Shown here: one piece after another, positions 44,285 through 52,394 of the stretch
How positions within the stretch are numbered: the first letter of the stretch is position 1
Layout: each line of letters starts with the position of its first letter
Assembly (NCBI RefSeq): GCF_011395035.1
Contig: NZ_CP024768.1
Coordinates: 3,013,286 to 3,077,285, forward strand
Origin: Pantoea cypripedii
Lineage (GTDB): Bacteria; Pseudomonadota; Gammaproteobacteria; Enterobacterales; Enterobacteriaceae
Direction: 5' to 3'
Length of the DNA stretch: 64,000 nucleotides
Translations under genes and position numbers: made by a program
The notes under the pieces: model-generated
Databases searched by the model: none
The model's input: only the letters and a program-made list of their open reading frames with translations
What the model was told of the DNA's origin: nothing

Positions 44285-45187
44285 ATGAAATCATCATCAT
44301 CAGTTTCACAGGGTCACAACGATGTAGAAAGTGAAGAAAAAGATCAGGGCAGGGAAATTGAAGTGGATGAAGATGCCTTGCCCTCACGCGCTGCCGCCAT
44401 TCATGAGGAGATTCGCCAGGACGGGGAAAAAGAGCTGGAACGTGATGGTATGGCGCTGCTGTGGTCGGCGATTGCGGCTGGCCTTTCTATGGGAGCGTCT
44501 CTGATGGCGAAAGGTATTTTCCAGGTCCATCTGGCAGGCGTGCCAGGGGCTTTTTTACTGGAAAATCTGGGTTATACCTTCGGCTTTGTCATTGTGATCA
44601 TGGCGCGCCAGCAGCTTTTCACTGAAAACACCGTCACGGCAGTGCTACCGGTGATGCACAAACCTACCCCGGGCAATTTTCTGTTGCTGCTACGTTTATG
44701 GGGCGTGGTGCTGGCAGGCAACCTGACAGGCACGGCGCTGGGCGCACTGGCCTTTAATCATATGCCGATTTTCGACGACGCCACTCGTCAGGCATTCACC
44801 GTCATCAGTGAAAAAGTGATGGCGAATACGCCGGGCGAGATGTTTGCCAATGCGGTGATTTCCGGCTGGATCATCGCCACCATGGTGTGGATGTTCCCTT
44901 ATGCGGGTGCAGCAAAAATCGTGGTGATTGTGATGATGACCTGGCTGGTCGCGCTGGGCGACTTAGCGCACATCGTGGTTGGCTCGGTGGAAGTGCTGTA
45001 TCTGGTGTTTGCCGGCAACATCGCCTGGTATGAATTTTTCTGGCCCTTCGCCCTGCCGACGCTGCTCGGGAACATCACTGGCGGTACGCTGATTTTTGCC
45101 TTAATCAGCCACGCCCAGATTCGTAATGACATGAGTGAAGCGGCAAAAGCGAAAGCTCGCGCGGAGCAAAAACGGAAGGAAATGTGA
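44285..45187 (+). CDS. yfdC: FNT-family membrane protein YfdC
   Basis: Formate/nitrite transporter superfamily protein of 300 aa. A charged N-terminal tail of about 50 residues is followed by six helices (for example WSAIAAGLSMGASLMAKGIF, GYTFGFVIVIMARQQLFTENT). The core ends LLGNITGGTLIFALISHAQ. The YfdC group is distinct from FocA and NirC and its substrate is not established. GGAGGAAAAC precedes the start. In E. coli it also lies immediately before argW. Confidence 0.94.
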   Translation: MKSSSSVSQGHNDVESEEKDQGREIEVDEDALPSRAAAIHEEIRQDGEKELERDGMALLWSAIAAGLSMGASLMAKGIFQVHLAGVPGAFLLENLGYTFGFVIVIMARQQLFTENTVTAVLPVMHKPTPGNFLLLLRLWGVVLAGNLTGTALGALAFNHMPIFDDATRQAFTVISEKVMANTPGEMFANAVISGWIIATMVWMFPYAGAAKIVVIVMMTWLVALGDLAHIVVGSVEVLYLVFAGNIAWYEFFWPFALPTLLGNITGGTLIFALISHAQIRNDMSEAAKAKARAEQKRKEM

Positions 45188-45234
45188 GAAATCCCTCTGA
45201 TTTGTCGAGATATTGAGCAAACGGTGACTACGCG

Positions 45235-45270
45235 GTTAAATTCGTGCTGGTGGTACGCTATACTGCGCGC
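45235..45270 (+). promoter_or_regulatory. argW promoter
   Basis: Candidate -10 TATACT (45259-45264) followed by a GC-rich discriminator GCGCGCC before the tRNA, typical of stringently controlled stable-RNA promoters. The -35 is not clear. Confidence 0.55.
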
Positions 45271-45274
45271 CGAC

Positions 45275-45349
45275 GTTCCCTTAGTTAAATGGATATAACG
45301 AGCCCCTCCTAAGGGCTAGTTGCAGGTTCGATCCCTGCAGGGAACGCCA
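45275..45349 (+). tRNA. argW: tRNA-Arg (anticodon CCU)
   Basis: Complete cloverleaf: acceptor stem GTTCCCT (45275-45281) with AGGGAAC (45339-45345), anticodon stem AGCCC/GGGCT with loop CTCCTAA and anticodon CCT (45308-45310), T arm GCAGG/CCTGC with GGTTCGATC, and encoded CCA (45347-45349). Reads rare AGG codons. Lies after yfdC as in E. coli, where its 3' end is a phage integration site. Confidence 0.98.
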
Positions 45350-45483
45350 TGAGCCACCTTTCCTTCCTGTTCATCCCATCTGAAAGACATCTACGTCACT
45401 AACGAAATGTGTGGTTAAAAGTGGGTTGTGCCTATCAGCGGATCTGATGACGCCAGGGATAAGACCTGACAGGGAAGGAAATT

Positions 45484-45506
45484 AAGGGCCGGTTGCAGCC
45501 CTTTTA
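45484..45506. terminator. Hairpin downstream of argW and of the 62-aa gene
   Basis: Stem AAGGGC (45484-45489) with GCCCTT (45498-45503). The plus strand continues TTAG. It could end the argW transcript on the plus strand and the small minus-strand gene whose stop is at 45516. Confidence 0.55.
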
Positions 45507-45515
45507 GAATCAGAT

Positions 45516-45704
45516 TCAAAACAACCAGCGAGCCAGTGCCAGAGAAAGCCCGGCTGTCGTAACTATACCCGCCATCAGCCATTTCGTTTGTTTGCCGATT
45601 TCTTCATGAAGATCGCTGCGCGTCATGTAATTTGACTTAATTACCGCCAAATCAATTTTCATTGCGGCGAGATCCACGTCCTGCTTTGTTGTCTGTATCT
45701 CCAT
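45516..45704 (-). CDS. Small membrane-anchored protein of unknown function (62 aa)
   Basis: A helical, charged N-terminal half (MEIQTTKQDVDLAAMKIDLAVIKSNYMTRSDLHEEI) with likely coiled-coil character is followed by one C-terminal transmembrane helix (LMAGIVTTAGLSLALARWLF). This layout is seen in phage XhlA-type and similar short proteins. AAGGAGATCACAT gives a strong ribosome site. It may be a relic of a mobile element at argW. No neighbour explains its role. Confidence 0.7.
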   Translation of the reverse strand: MEIQTTKQDVDLAAMKIDLAVIKSNYMTRSDLHEEIGKQTKWLMAGIVTTAGLSLALARWLF

Positions 45705-45905
45705 ATGTGATCTCCTTATGTTAGCTATCATTGTAAATCCCGTGATAATCCCAAAAGTTATCATTTACCATGCTAACGACATCCCCAGAAAAATCACCAA
45801 AAAAACGCAGCAAAAACGTGAAATGCAAACGAACTCGCAGAACAAATCCCGCGTTTCATTACGTTGCAGAATCAATCCCTTCCTGTAGGACACCGCGAGA
45901 CGATC

Positions 45906-46775
45906 TCACCCCTGCTTCTGCCGCCATAACGAAGGCGTCACGCCATGCAGCTGACGAAAGCGGTTACTGAAGTGGCTGGAGGAATGGAAGCCACAGCGTA
46001 ACGCAATGTCCGTGAGTGGTAGCGCCGTGTGCTTCAGCAGCGTCAGGGCTTCATCCATACGACGACGCATCACATATCGATGCGGGGCCACGCCAACGCT
46101 GGTGCGGAACATGCGGGCAAAATGGAACTCGCTCAGCGCCGCCTCTCCCGCCAACTGCGCCAGGGTCAACGGTTGATCCAGATGTTCATCGATATAAGCC
46201 AGGATGCGACGTAACACTACCGGTGCCAGCCCGCCGCGTACCTGGGGTGCCTGCCACTGGACATCACTGTAGTGCTGCAACAGGTGTGTCATCAGCAAGG
46301 TCGATGCACTGCTGAGCATCAGCTGGTTGGCAGGCTGTTGCCAGTCGGTGCTGAGCAGGAAATGACGATACAACTGGGTGATACGATCGTCATCTGAGAA
46401 CACTTTCTCATGCAGATTGAGGCGAGCCGCGTCGCGATCCCAAATCTGCTCGGCCATCTGCCGCAAATGCTGGTCGGTGCAATAAAGATGTACAAACGAC
46501 AAGTCAGCACGGATGTCCCAGACCGATTCCGTGCCGGAAGGCATCAGGCAGAAACGGTCCGGCCCACCGCCATTGCGCCAGCCATGCTGCGTTTTATGCC
46601 AGGTATCGTAGCCATCTGCGGTGTACAGGCTGAGCGTATGGTGATCGCTGAGGTTAGTAACGCGATCGCCACTGTTAAACCAGGCCGCCAGCTTGATGCC
46701 GCTATTCAGCTGCACGCTGTCACGCAGCTGTGCTTTATGGCGCTGTAGCATGTTAAAAGTCTGGTAATCAGGCAT
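45906..46775 (-). CDS. AraC-family transcriptional regulator
   Basis: Regulator of 289 aa. The N-terminal part (about 1-170) is a sensor domain of unclear fold with FCLMPSGTESVWDIRADLSFVHLYCT. The C-terminal AraC domain (about 190-287) has two helix-turn-helix units: LTLAQLAGEAALSEFHFARMFRTSVGVAPHRYVMRRRM and the signature LPLTDIALRCGFHSSSHFSNRFRQLHGVTPSLWR. Divergent from a DMT exporter 180 bp away, its likely target. Effector unknown. Confidence 0.9.
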   Translation of the reverse strand: MPDYQTFNMLQRHKAQLRDSVQLNSGIKLAAWFNSGDRVTNLSDHHTLSLYTADGYDTWHKTQHGWRNGGGPDRFCLMPSGTESVWDIRADLSFVHLYCTDQHLRQMAEQIWDRDAARLNLHEKVFSDDDRITQLYRHFLLSTDWQQPANQLMLSSASTLLMTHLLQHYSDVQWQAPQVRGGLAPVVLRRILAYIDEHLDQPLTLAQLAGEAALSEFHFARMFRTSVGVAPHRYVMRRRMDEALTLLKHTALPLTDIALRCGFHSSSHFSNRFRQLHGVTPSLWRQKQG

Positions 46776-46955
46776 GGTCAGGATCGCTCTCTAGTGGATA
46801 ACGGGTATTTTACGGATTCATCCGGACAGAAAACAGACCACATCGGGACGCATGCGGAAAAAGCGCAAGATTTTGCAATTCACACGCAAGGTGATGCAAG
46901 TAAGCCAACCCATTCCACAGCACACTCAACGCAAATGTGTTGTGGAGTGAGCAAA

Positions 46956-47855
46956 ATGAACCTGATGTTGTATCTGGCGGTGGTGATGATCTGGGGAACA
47001 ACCTGGATCGCCATTTTTTTACAACAGGAAGCGGCCAATACGCCGGTCTTTGTGGCGGTGTTCTGGCGTTTTTTACTGGCGTCGCTGGTCATGCTGGTGA
47101 TCCTGAAACTGATTCGCCGCCTGAAAAAATTGGATGCGCAGGATCATCTGTTCTGCGTTTTGCAGGGTTGCTGCGTATTCGGCTTCAATTTTGTCTGTTT
47201 CTATCATGCCGCAGCCTGGATCAGCAGCGGTCTGGAATCGGTTATTTTCTCCATGGCGGTGCTGTATAACGCCTTAAATAGCTGGATCTTCTTCCGTCAG
47301 CGCCCCTCGTTTCGCCTGTTGCCCGCCGCGATTCTGGGATTAGGCGGCATCGTCGCTCTGTTTTGGGGTGATATTCGCGTCGCGCATCCGGCACCGCAAT
47401 TATTGTGGGGTGTGGGGCTGAGCGCTCTCGGCACGCTGGGTTTCTCCTTTGGCAATATGATTTCCACACGTCACCAGCGTCGTCAGCGTGATGTACTCAC
47501 CACCAATAGCTACGCCATGTTGTACGGTGCGCTGATCATGGCTGCCCTCGCGCTGCTCAACGGCGATTCGCTGGCACCGGCGTTCAATCTGCAATGGCTG
47601 GGTTCGATGAGTTATCTGGCGATTTTTGGCTCGGTGCTGGGATTTGGTGCGTATTTCACGCTGGTGGGTCGCATTGGTGCCAGCCAGGCAGCCTACAGCA
47701 CGTTGCTGTTCCCGCTGGTGGCGCTGACCTTATCGACTCTGTATGAAGGTTATCAGTGGCATAGCAATGCCATTATTGGCCTGGTGATGATTCTGGCGGG
47801 AAATATGGTGATGTTTGCCCGCTGGCCCGCAGCCAAACGTCTGCGTCTGGCGTAA
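46956..47855 (+). CDS. EamA/DMT-family transporter
   Basis: Ten-helix transporter of 299 aa with two EamA repeats (MNLMLYLAVVMIWGTTWIAIFLQQE; LLWGVGLSALGTLGFSFGNMIS). TGGAGTGAGC precedes ATG 46956; a longer frame back to 46794 starts in the regulator's promoter and looks non-coding. Regulated, most likely, by the divergent AraC protein. Amino acids or their analogues are common DMT substrates, but none can be assigned here. Confidence 0.9.
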   Translation: MNLMLYLAVVMIWGTTWIAIFLQQEAANTPVFVAVFWRFLLASLVMLVILKLIRRLKKLDAQDHLFCVLQGCCVFGFNFVCFYHAAAWISSGLESVIFSMAVLYNALNSWIFFRQRPSFRLLPAAILGLGGIVALFWGDIRVAHPAPQLLWGVGLSALGTLGFSFGNMISTRHQRRQRDVLTTNSYAMLYGALIMAALALLNGDSLAPAFNLQWLGSMSYLAIFGSVLGFGAYFTLVGRIGASQAAYSTLLFPLVALTLSTLYEGYQWHSNAIIGLVMILAGNMVMFARWPAAKRLRLA

Positions 47856-47860
47856 TACAC

Positions 47861-47885
47861 GAGAGCGGGCATTGCGCCCGCTCTC
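47861..47885. terminator. Bidirectional hairpin after the DMT transporter
   Basis: Ten-bp stem GAGAGCGGGC (47861-47870) with GCCCGCTCTC (47876-47885), between the plus-strand transporter and the minus-strand 79-aa gene. The flanks are only moderately T-rich. Confidence 0.65.
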
Positions 47886-47893
47886 TCGTCCTC

Positions 47894-48133
47894 TTAGCGC
47901 CAGCCCTGCACGCCGATATTGAGCTGGTGAGGTTGATTGATCGCTTTTCTGGCGATCCAGTAAAGCAGTATGCGTTCATCGTCTCTGTCGCGGTCGGCCA
48001 TTGCCAGTAGTTTCAACGACAGCGTGGATTTATTCACCGGTTGATGCTCATCGCTTAACTCGATCACCGCCTGACCGATGATGCAGCAAACTTCATCCTC
48101 ACTGGACGCGGATTCATATGCTCGGTCTTTCAT
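47894..48133 (-). CDS. Small AriR/YmgB-like regulatory protein
   Basis: Protein of 79 aa, helical and acidic at the N-terminus. DEVCCIIGQAVIELSDEHQPVNKSTLSLKLLAM resembles the pattern of E. coli YmgB/AriR (AVLGQAVTNLM, then NNKNIILSLI), a small dimeric protein tied to biofilm and acid response. The match is by motif layout only. CAGGAGGAAAT gives a strong ribosome site. It is monocistronic, between the DMT exporter and yhjX. Confidence 0.65.
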   Translation of the reverse strand: MKDRAYESASSEDEVCCIIGQAVIELSDEHQPVNKSTLSLKLLAMADRDRDDERILLYWIARKAINQPHQLNIGVQGWR

Positions 48134-48294
48134 ATTTCCTCCTGTTAAGTGAATTTTAAGCCTGGCAAAACTTCACCATTTTGCAGCTAAAGCGCCGCTG
48201 CGGACGTATCTGGTTACACATCATCACGCAAAGCAATAGCTTCACACGCGATGACATCGCTTCATGCCAGCAATGTCGTTCATACCCGTTTCGC

Positions 48295-48325
48295 TGCATT
48301 TCATTCCCCCCTCACAGCCTTTCAC
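48295..48325 (+). promoter_or_regulatory. YpdB-type direct repeat upstream of yhjX
   Basis: TGCATTTCAT (48295-48304) and AGCCTTTCAC (48316-48325) are separated by exactly 11 bp. The YpdB target at E. coli yhjX is two GGCATTTCAT half-sites 11 bp apart. Agreement is 9/10 and 7/10. The end of the repeat is 77 bp before the yhjX ATG. Confidence 0.7.
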
Positions 48326-48402
48326 GCCCTTTCCCCACACGCGTACGCGAGGGGAGCTTATCATCGCCTCAGTTTCCGAATTCCCGGATGGGAGAGAAAA
48401 AA

Positions 48403-49620
48403 ATGAAAAGCACAACACCGAGTTATCAACGTACCCGCTGGCTAACGCTTGCTGGCACCATTTTGACCCAATTTGCGCTGGGTTCGGTCTACACCTGGAG
48501 TCTGTTTAATGGTCAGCTGGCGCAGAAGCTCGATGCTCCTGTCAGCCAGGTGGCTTTCTCCTTTGGTTTACTGAGCCTTGGCCTGGCCATTGCTTCCTCA
48601 CTGGCGGGCAAATTGCAGGAACGTTTTGGCGTACGCAACGTCACCATTGGTGCTGGCGTGTTGATGGCGTTGGGCTTCTGGTTAACTGCCCATGCCGATA
48701 ATCTGATGATGCTGTACCTCAGCGCCGGTGTGCTGGTTGGCCTGGCCGATGGTGCAGGCTATCTGATGACGTTATCCAACTGCGTTAAATGGTTCCCGGA
48801 ACGCAAAGGGGTGATTTCCGCCTGTGCGATTGGTGCCTACGGTTTGGGGAGTCTGGGCTTTAAATTTATCTGCGGCGCGTTGCTCAGCAGCGAGGGACTG
48901 GAAAACACCTTTATCATCTGGGGCGTCATGGCGATGGTGATGATTGTGATCGGTGCGTTGCTGATGCGGGATGCACCGGTACAACAAAGCAACAATGCTT
49001 CCGTTCAGCAGGCTAAAGATTACACCCTGGCGCAATCCGTGCGTTTACCACAATACTGGATGCTGGCGCTGATGTTCCTGACTGCCTGCATGAGCGGTTT
49101 GTATGTCATCGGCGTGGCGAAAGATATCGGTGAAGGTCTGGTGCATCTCAGTACCGCTACCGCTGCCAACGCAGTCACCGTGATTGCCATCGCCAATCTG
49201 AGCGGCCGTCTGGTTCTGGGTGTGCTGTCCGATAAAATGGCGCGCATTCGGGTGATTTCGCTGGCGCAGGTGGTGTCACTGCTGGGCATGGGCATCCTGC
49301 TGTTCACCCATATGAATGAATCTACCTTCTTTATCTCTCTGGCCTGTGTGGCATTCAGCTTCGGCGGCACCATCACCGTGTTCCCGTCATTGGTGAGCGA
49401 TTTCTTCGGCCTGAATAATCTGACCAAAAACTATGGCCTGATTTATCTCGGCTTTGGTATCGGCAGCGTGCTGGGTTCGCTGGTGGCGTCGGTATTTGGT
49501 GGCTTCACCATCACTTTCAGCCTGATTATGACCCTGCTGGTGATTTCATTGTTCCTCTCCATCAGCATCCGCTTGCCACAGCGTCACGATGTGCAGGAAC
49601 CGGTGCTGCATCGCAGCTAA
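48403..49620 (+). CDS. yhjX: Pyruvate transporter YhjX (MFS)
   Basis: Major facilitator of 405 aa in the oxalate/formate antiporter family. It tracks E. coli YhjX closely: SYQRTRWLTLAGTI, TQFALGSVYTWSLFNG, APVSQVAFSFGLLSLGLAI, GLADGAGYLMTLSNCVKWFPERKG and LTACMSGLYVIGVAKDI. YhjX is linked to pyruvate transport and is the main target of YpdA/YpdB in E. coli. Both regulators lie 10 kb away in this window. Start at 48403 follows GGGAGAG; an upstream frame to 48181 covers the operator and is not coding. Confidence 0.94.
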   Translation: MKSTTPSYQRTRWLTLAGTILTQFALGSVYTWSLFNGQLAQKLDAPVSQVAFSFGLLSLGLAIASSLAGKLQERFGVRNVTIGAGVLMALGFWLTAHADNLMMLYLSAGVLVGLADGAGYLMTLSNCVKWFPERKGVISACAIGAYGLGSLGFKFICGALLSSEGLENTFIIWGVMAMVMIVIGALLMRDAPVQQSNNASVQQAKDYTLAQSVRLPQYWMLALMFLTACMSGLYVIGVAKDIGEGLVHLSTATAANAVTVIAIANLSGRLVLGVLSDKMARIRVISLAQVVSLLGMGILLFTHMNESTFFISLACVAFSFGGTITVFPSLVSDFFGLNNLTKNYGLIYLGFGIGSVLGSLVASVFGGFTITFSLIMTLLVISLFLSISIRLPQRHDVQEPVLHRS

Positions 49621-49630
49621 GTTTCCTCCC

Positions 49631-49656
49631 GATGCCGTGCCCCTGGGCACGGCATC
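49631..49656. terminator. Hairpin between convergent yhjX and the SMP-30 gene
   Basis: Perfect 11-bp stem GATGCCGTGCC (49631-49641) with GGCACGGCATC (49646-49656). No U tract follows on either strand, so it may act with rho or only protect 3' ends. Confidence 0.55.
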
Positions 49657-49663
49657 ATGCTGC

Positions 49664-50542
49664 TTAGCCTTTGAATAACGGCTCAGCGATCCCCGCCACC
49701 GCAACGTCTACCGCAAAAATATCGCCCGATTGTGGATAACGTGCCAGCTCCTCTGCGGTGCGATGCTCACGCGATGAGGTGATGTACAAGGTCTTCAGAT
49801 CTGCGCCACCAAATGCCACCATGGTCGGCCAGCGCACCGGCAAAGCAATTTCATCAACAATCTCTGCCGTCACAGGATCAATACGCACCACGCGACCACC
49901 ATCAAACAAGGCTGACCAGTAATACCCTGCGCTATCCACCGCAGCACCATCCGGTAATCCCCCCGCTGCGTCAAACTGCCGGAAACGCTGGCGAGCACCC
50001 GGCTCCCCGCTCTGTGCATCAAGCGGATAGCGATACAGCACCTCATTTGGCGTATCGCTGTGATACATCCACTGGCGATCCGGCGAGAATGCCAGCCCAT
50101 TGGAGATTTTGACATCCTGTGCCATCACCCGCAGCGCACCATCGGGGGTGACGCGACACAACAGGCCGCCGTTTTTATCCTGCGGTTCCCATAAGCTACC
50201 GCACCAGAAATTCCCCCAGGGGTCCACGCGTCCATCATTAAAACGGCTTTTAGCCGCGACACCCGGATTATCCGCCAGTTTACGCTGTGGCTTGCCTGCA
50301 TCATCCAGCAGCCAGACGCCACTGCGTAAAGCAGCAATCAGGCCGCCCTGCTCGCGCAGTCCGATACATCCCACCTCTTCCTGTTGTGGGAAGGTGCGTA
50401 ACTCACCGCTGGCTGGATCGAAGCGGTGAATGGCGGGGGCGAGAATATCTACGCACCACAGCAGCTGTTCCCGGGTTGACCATAGCGGGCACTCAGCCAG
50501 TTCCGCCTGCAATGCCAGTACATTTCTTACTTCGTACGCCAT
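49664..50542 (-). CDS. SMP-30/gluconolactonase family protein
   Basis: Six-bladed beta-propeller lactonase of 292 aa. Family motifs are visible: LAECPLWSTREQLLWCVDI (metal-ligand glutamate), SRFNDGRVDPWGNFWCGSL, ISNGLAFSPDRQWMYHSDT (Asn ligand) and GLPDGAAVDSAGYYWSALF (Asp ligand). These residues bind the divalent metal. Members hydrolyse sugar lactones such as gluconolactone or L-arabinonolactone. No sugar pathway genes flank it, so the substrate is open. AAGGAGAACATC precedes the start. Confidence 0.9.
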   Translation of the reverse strand: MAYEVRNVLALQAELAECPLWSTREQLLWCVDILAPAIHRFDPASGELRTFPQQEEVGCIGLREQGGLIAALRSGVWLLDDAGKPQRKLADNPGVAAKSRFNDGRVDPWGNFWCGSLWEPQDKNGGLLCRVTPDGALRVMAQDVKISNGLAFSPDRQWMYHSDTPNEVLYRYPLDAQSGEPGARQRFRQFDAAGGLPDGAAVDSAGYYWSALFDGGRVVRIDPVTAEIVDEIALPVRWPTMVAFGGADLKTLYITSSREHRTAEELARYPQSGDIFAVDVAVAGIAEPLFKG

Positions 50543-50826
50543 GATGTTCTCCTTATTTAAGCAGCCCTGACTTTAGCGGGTATCCCACCGTTCTGCACGA
50601 TGTACGTTAATTGAGAACGGATATTATTCAAGCTTGCTTTTCAGAGTAATCGCGTTATTATCATTCTGTATTCAGCTTATTCCGATTGGTTTATATTCCT
50701 CTCCGCAAATTCATTCATCGATTTGAAATATTCAGAAATAGATCCAGAAATAACTCTACATTGCCTGCATCTTAGCTCCACTTTTCCGTTGTAATCTGGC
50801 CTCATTGGAAAAGAGGAGGACTCTCC

Positions 50827-50982
50827 ATGAAAAAATTAATTAAAGTCGCGTCCGTTGTTGCCGTTATGGTCATGCTGAGTGGTTGTATTATTGATCCCGG
50901 ACATGGGCATGGGCGTGGACCCGGCTGGGGACCGCCACACGGAGGATGGCACCACGGTGGTCCGGGTTATGGCCGGTGGTAA
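50827..50982 (+). CDS. Small Gly/His-rich lipoprotein (51 aa)
   Basis: Short gene of 51 codons. MKKLIKVASVVAVMVMLSGC is a lipoprotein signal with lipobox LSGC and Cys20. The mature part of about 31 residues is rich in Gly, His, Pro and Trp (for example GHGHGRGPGWGPPHGGWHH), with five histidines. GAGGAGGACTCTCC provides a strong ribosome site and a good terminator follows. Metal binding is possible but only inferred from composition. The AT-rich 284-bp spacer upstream shows no clear operator. Confidence 0.75.
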   Translation: MKKLIKVASVVAVMVMLSGCIIDPGHGHGRGPGWGPPHGGWHHGGPGYGRW

Positions 50983-51009
50983 TTGGGCAAAGCACACACA
51001 GCAAATAAT

Positions 51010-51050
51010 AAAAAACAAAAAGGGCGGGAAATATCCCGCCCTATTTTTTA
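51010..51050. terminator. Strong bidirectional terminator between two lipoprotein genes
   Basis: Nine-bp stem AGGGCGGGA (51021-51029) with TCCCGCCCT (51034-51042) and an AATA loop. ATTTTTTAG follows on the plus strand and TTTTTGTTTTTT on the minus strand. Confidence 0.93.
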
Positions 51051-51329
51051 GCTCTTTACCGCATAATTACATTGATACCAGGCTTTCTTTAGTCCTGGAA
51101 TATGACTATCTTCTGCTGGCAACGATTCCACTTTATCAAACCCACGCTTGCTGCAATATTCAGCCAAATCCATTTCCATTGCATCGCGATTAAATTTCTG
51201 CGGATCGTAGCGGTACTGAACAGTATTTGAACTGGGATCTTCATCGACACGCTCAAATCCACCTGGATGGCTGACACTACAACCGGTCAGCATTAAAAGC
51301 GCCGCAGCGCCTGATAACCACTTTTTCAT
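51048..51329 (-). CDS. Putative lipoprotein (93 aa)
   Basis: Signal peptide MKKWLSGAAALLMLTGCS with lipobox LTGC and Cys17. The mature part has YDPQKFNRDAMEMDLAEYCSKRGFDKVESLPAEDS and AWYQCNYAV, with two further cysteines that may pair. I do not recognise a named family; short enterobacterial lipoproteins of this layout are common. GAGGACATC precedes the start at 51329. Convergent with the Gly/His-rich lipoprotein. Confidence 0.8.
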   Translation of the reverse strand: MKKWLSGAAALLMLTGCSVSHPGGFERVDEDPSSNTVQYRYDPQKFNRDAMEMDLAEYCSKRGFDKVESLPAEDSHIPGLKKAWYQCNYAVKS

Positions 51330-51550
51330 TATGATGTCCTCATTCGATGCCGCAGTGTAAATGGCGACATAGCGCCTTACCATAGGAATAAGGCGAGAAA
51401 TATCTGTACAAAACCAAGCTTTTACCAATCAAATCGATAAAACCAAACGGCTATTCTTATCAGCACAGCCGTGCCATGATGCGTTCAGACAAAAAGAAGT
51501 CGGCACCACACCAGGTGAATAAATAAGAGACTGACTGATTGTGACCTTAT

Positions 51551-51582
51551 GCCCGTGCTGAGCGGGCTTTTTTTTGCCCGCT
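51551..51582 (+). terminator. Plus-strand intrinsic terminator with no annotated gene
   Basis: Stem GCCCG (51551-51555) with CGGGC (51563-51567), then eight T. A second pairing AGCGGGC (51561-51567) with GCCCGCT (51576-51582) spans the T run. No plus-strand coding gene precedes it, so it could end a small RNA starting in 51400-51500. On the minus strand it also follows the gene ending at 51581. Confidence 0.65.
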
Positions 51583-52384
51583 ATCCGGTAAGGCTGACCA
51601 TTTTACGCAAGAGATTGGCGGCTTGTTTGGCAGGCAATGCCAGAATGCCACTGTACAGGTCAATTGACATCGCACACATTGCTGAACGATCCACCGTGGT
51701 ATCCGCTGGCATATTCAGCTGCTGCAGGCGATCACCCCATTTGCCGTACAGGGTTTCCACCACTTTTTGCAAATCACGTTGTGCCGCCTGATTATCCACC
51801 ACCTGATCATTACCGGTACTCTGCGCCAGCAGTTCATCCAGCGCCTGAGCATCACGCTGGTTCAGCGCGGGTGATAGCACGCGTTGCAAATTAATGCCGC
51901 CAATCACCTGGGGATAGAGGAAACGGAAACAGCTTTGCGCATCCTGTAGTTGCAGCGCCTTCATCTCCTCAACCGACACGGAAATATAATTGATGATCGC
52001 CGCATCGCTGGCACGCATCAGACGTTGATTGACCAGGTCGAGCAGCCAGCCACGCATTTCACCCAGCGCTTCATCCGGTGGCACCCCGGCCAGGCGTTTG
52101 TGCAACAGTTCATGATTAAGTAGCTGCCACAAGGCCGGTTCCTGAGTTTTCAGCAATCGATACCCCGGTGCCTGGCTGAGCTGGCTGGCCACGTCAGCTG
52201 CCAACGCCTGCCGTTGCTGGCGTGGATGCAGCCAGCTAAACCAGAGCAGATTCGCCAGCAACACCGGTAACAGGAACAACACCACCCCCTGCCAAAGACG
52301 GAGTGAGGTGGTACGTATCAGCATAATAATAATCAGCGCCAGCAGCACAAAGGCTGCCAGCGTAACAGGGAAAAGCGAGAGCAT
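51581..52384 (-). CDS. Membrane-anchored protein of unknown function
   Basis: Protein of 267 aa. Two N-terminal hydrophobic helices (about residues 1-24 and 30-50: LSLFPVTLAAFVLLALIIIMLI, LWQGVVLFLLPVLLANLLWF) are followed by a helical domain of about 215 residues, with side unknown. I recognise no domain. Start set at ATG 52384, 10 bp after the Usp stop; a TTG at 52414 would overlap the Usp gene. It is probably cotranscribed with the Usp gene. Confidence 0.75.
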   Translation of the reverse strand: MLSLFPVTLAAFVLLALIIIMLIRTTSLRLWQGVVLFLLPVLLANLLWFSWLHPRQQRQALAADVASQLSQAPGYRLLKTQEPALWQLLNHELLHKRLAGVPPDEALGEMRGWLLDLVNQRLMRASDAAIINYISVSVEEMKALQLQDAQSCFRFLYPQVIGGINLQRVLSPALNQRDAQALDELLAQSTGNDQVVDNQAAQRDLQKVVETLYGKWGDRLQQLNMPADTTVDRSAMCAMSIDLYSGILALPAKQAANLLRKMVSLTG

Positions 52385-52394
52385 GGAGCGGTTA

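Noticed and set aside
45275..45520. Prophage or integrative element at argW
   Set aside because: No integrase, phage gene or second copy of the tRNA 3' end is visible; only the accessory gene content suggests past insertion.
45770..45970. Plus-strand 66-codon frame after the 62-aa protein
   Set aside because: Lys/Arg/Ser-rich composition, no good ribosome site, and it overlaps the AraC gene on the other strand.
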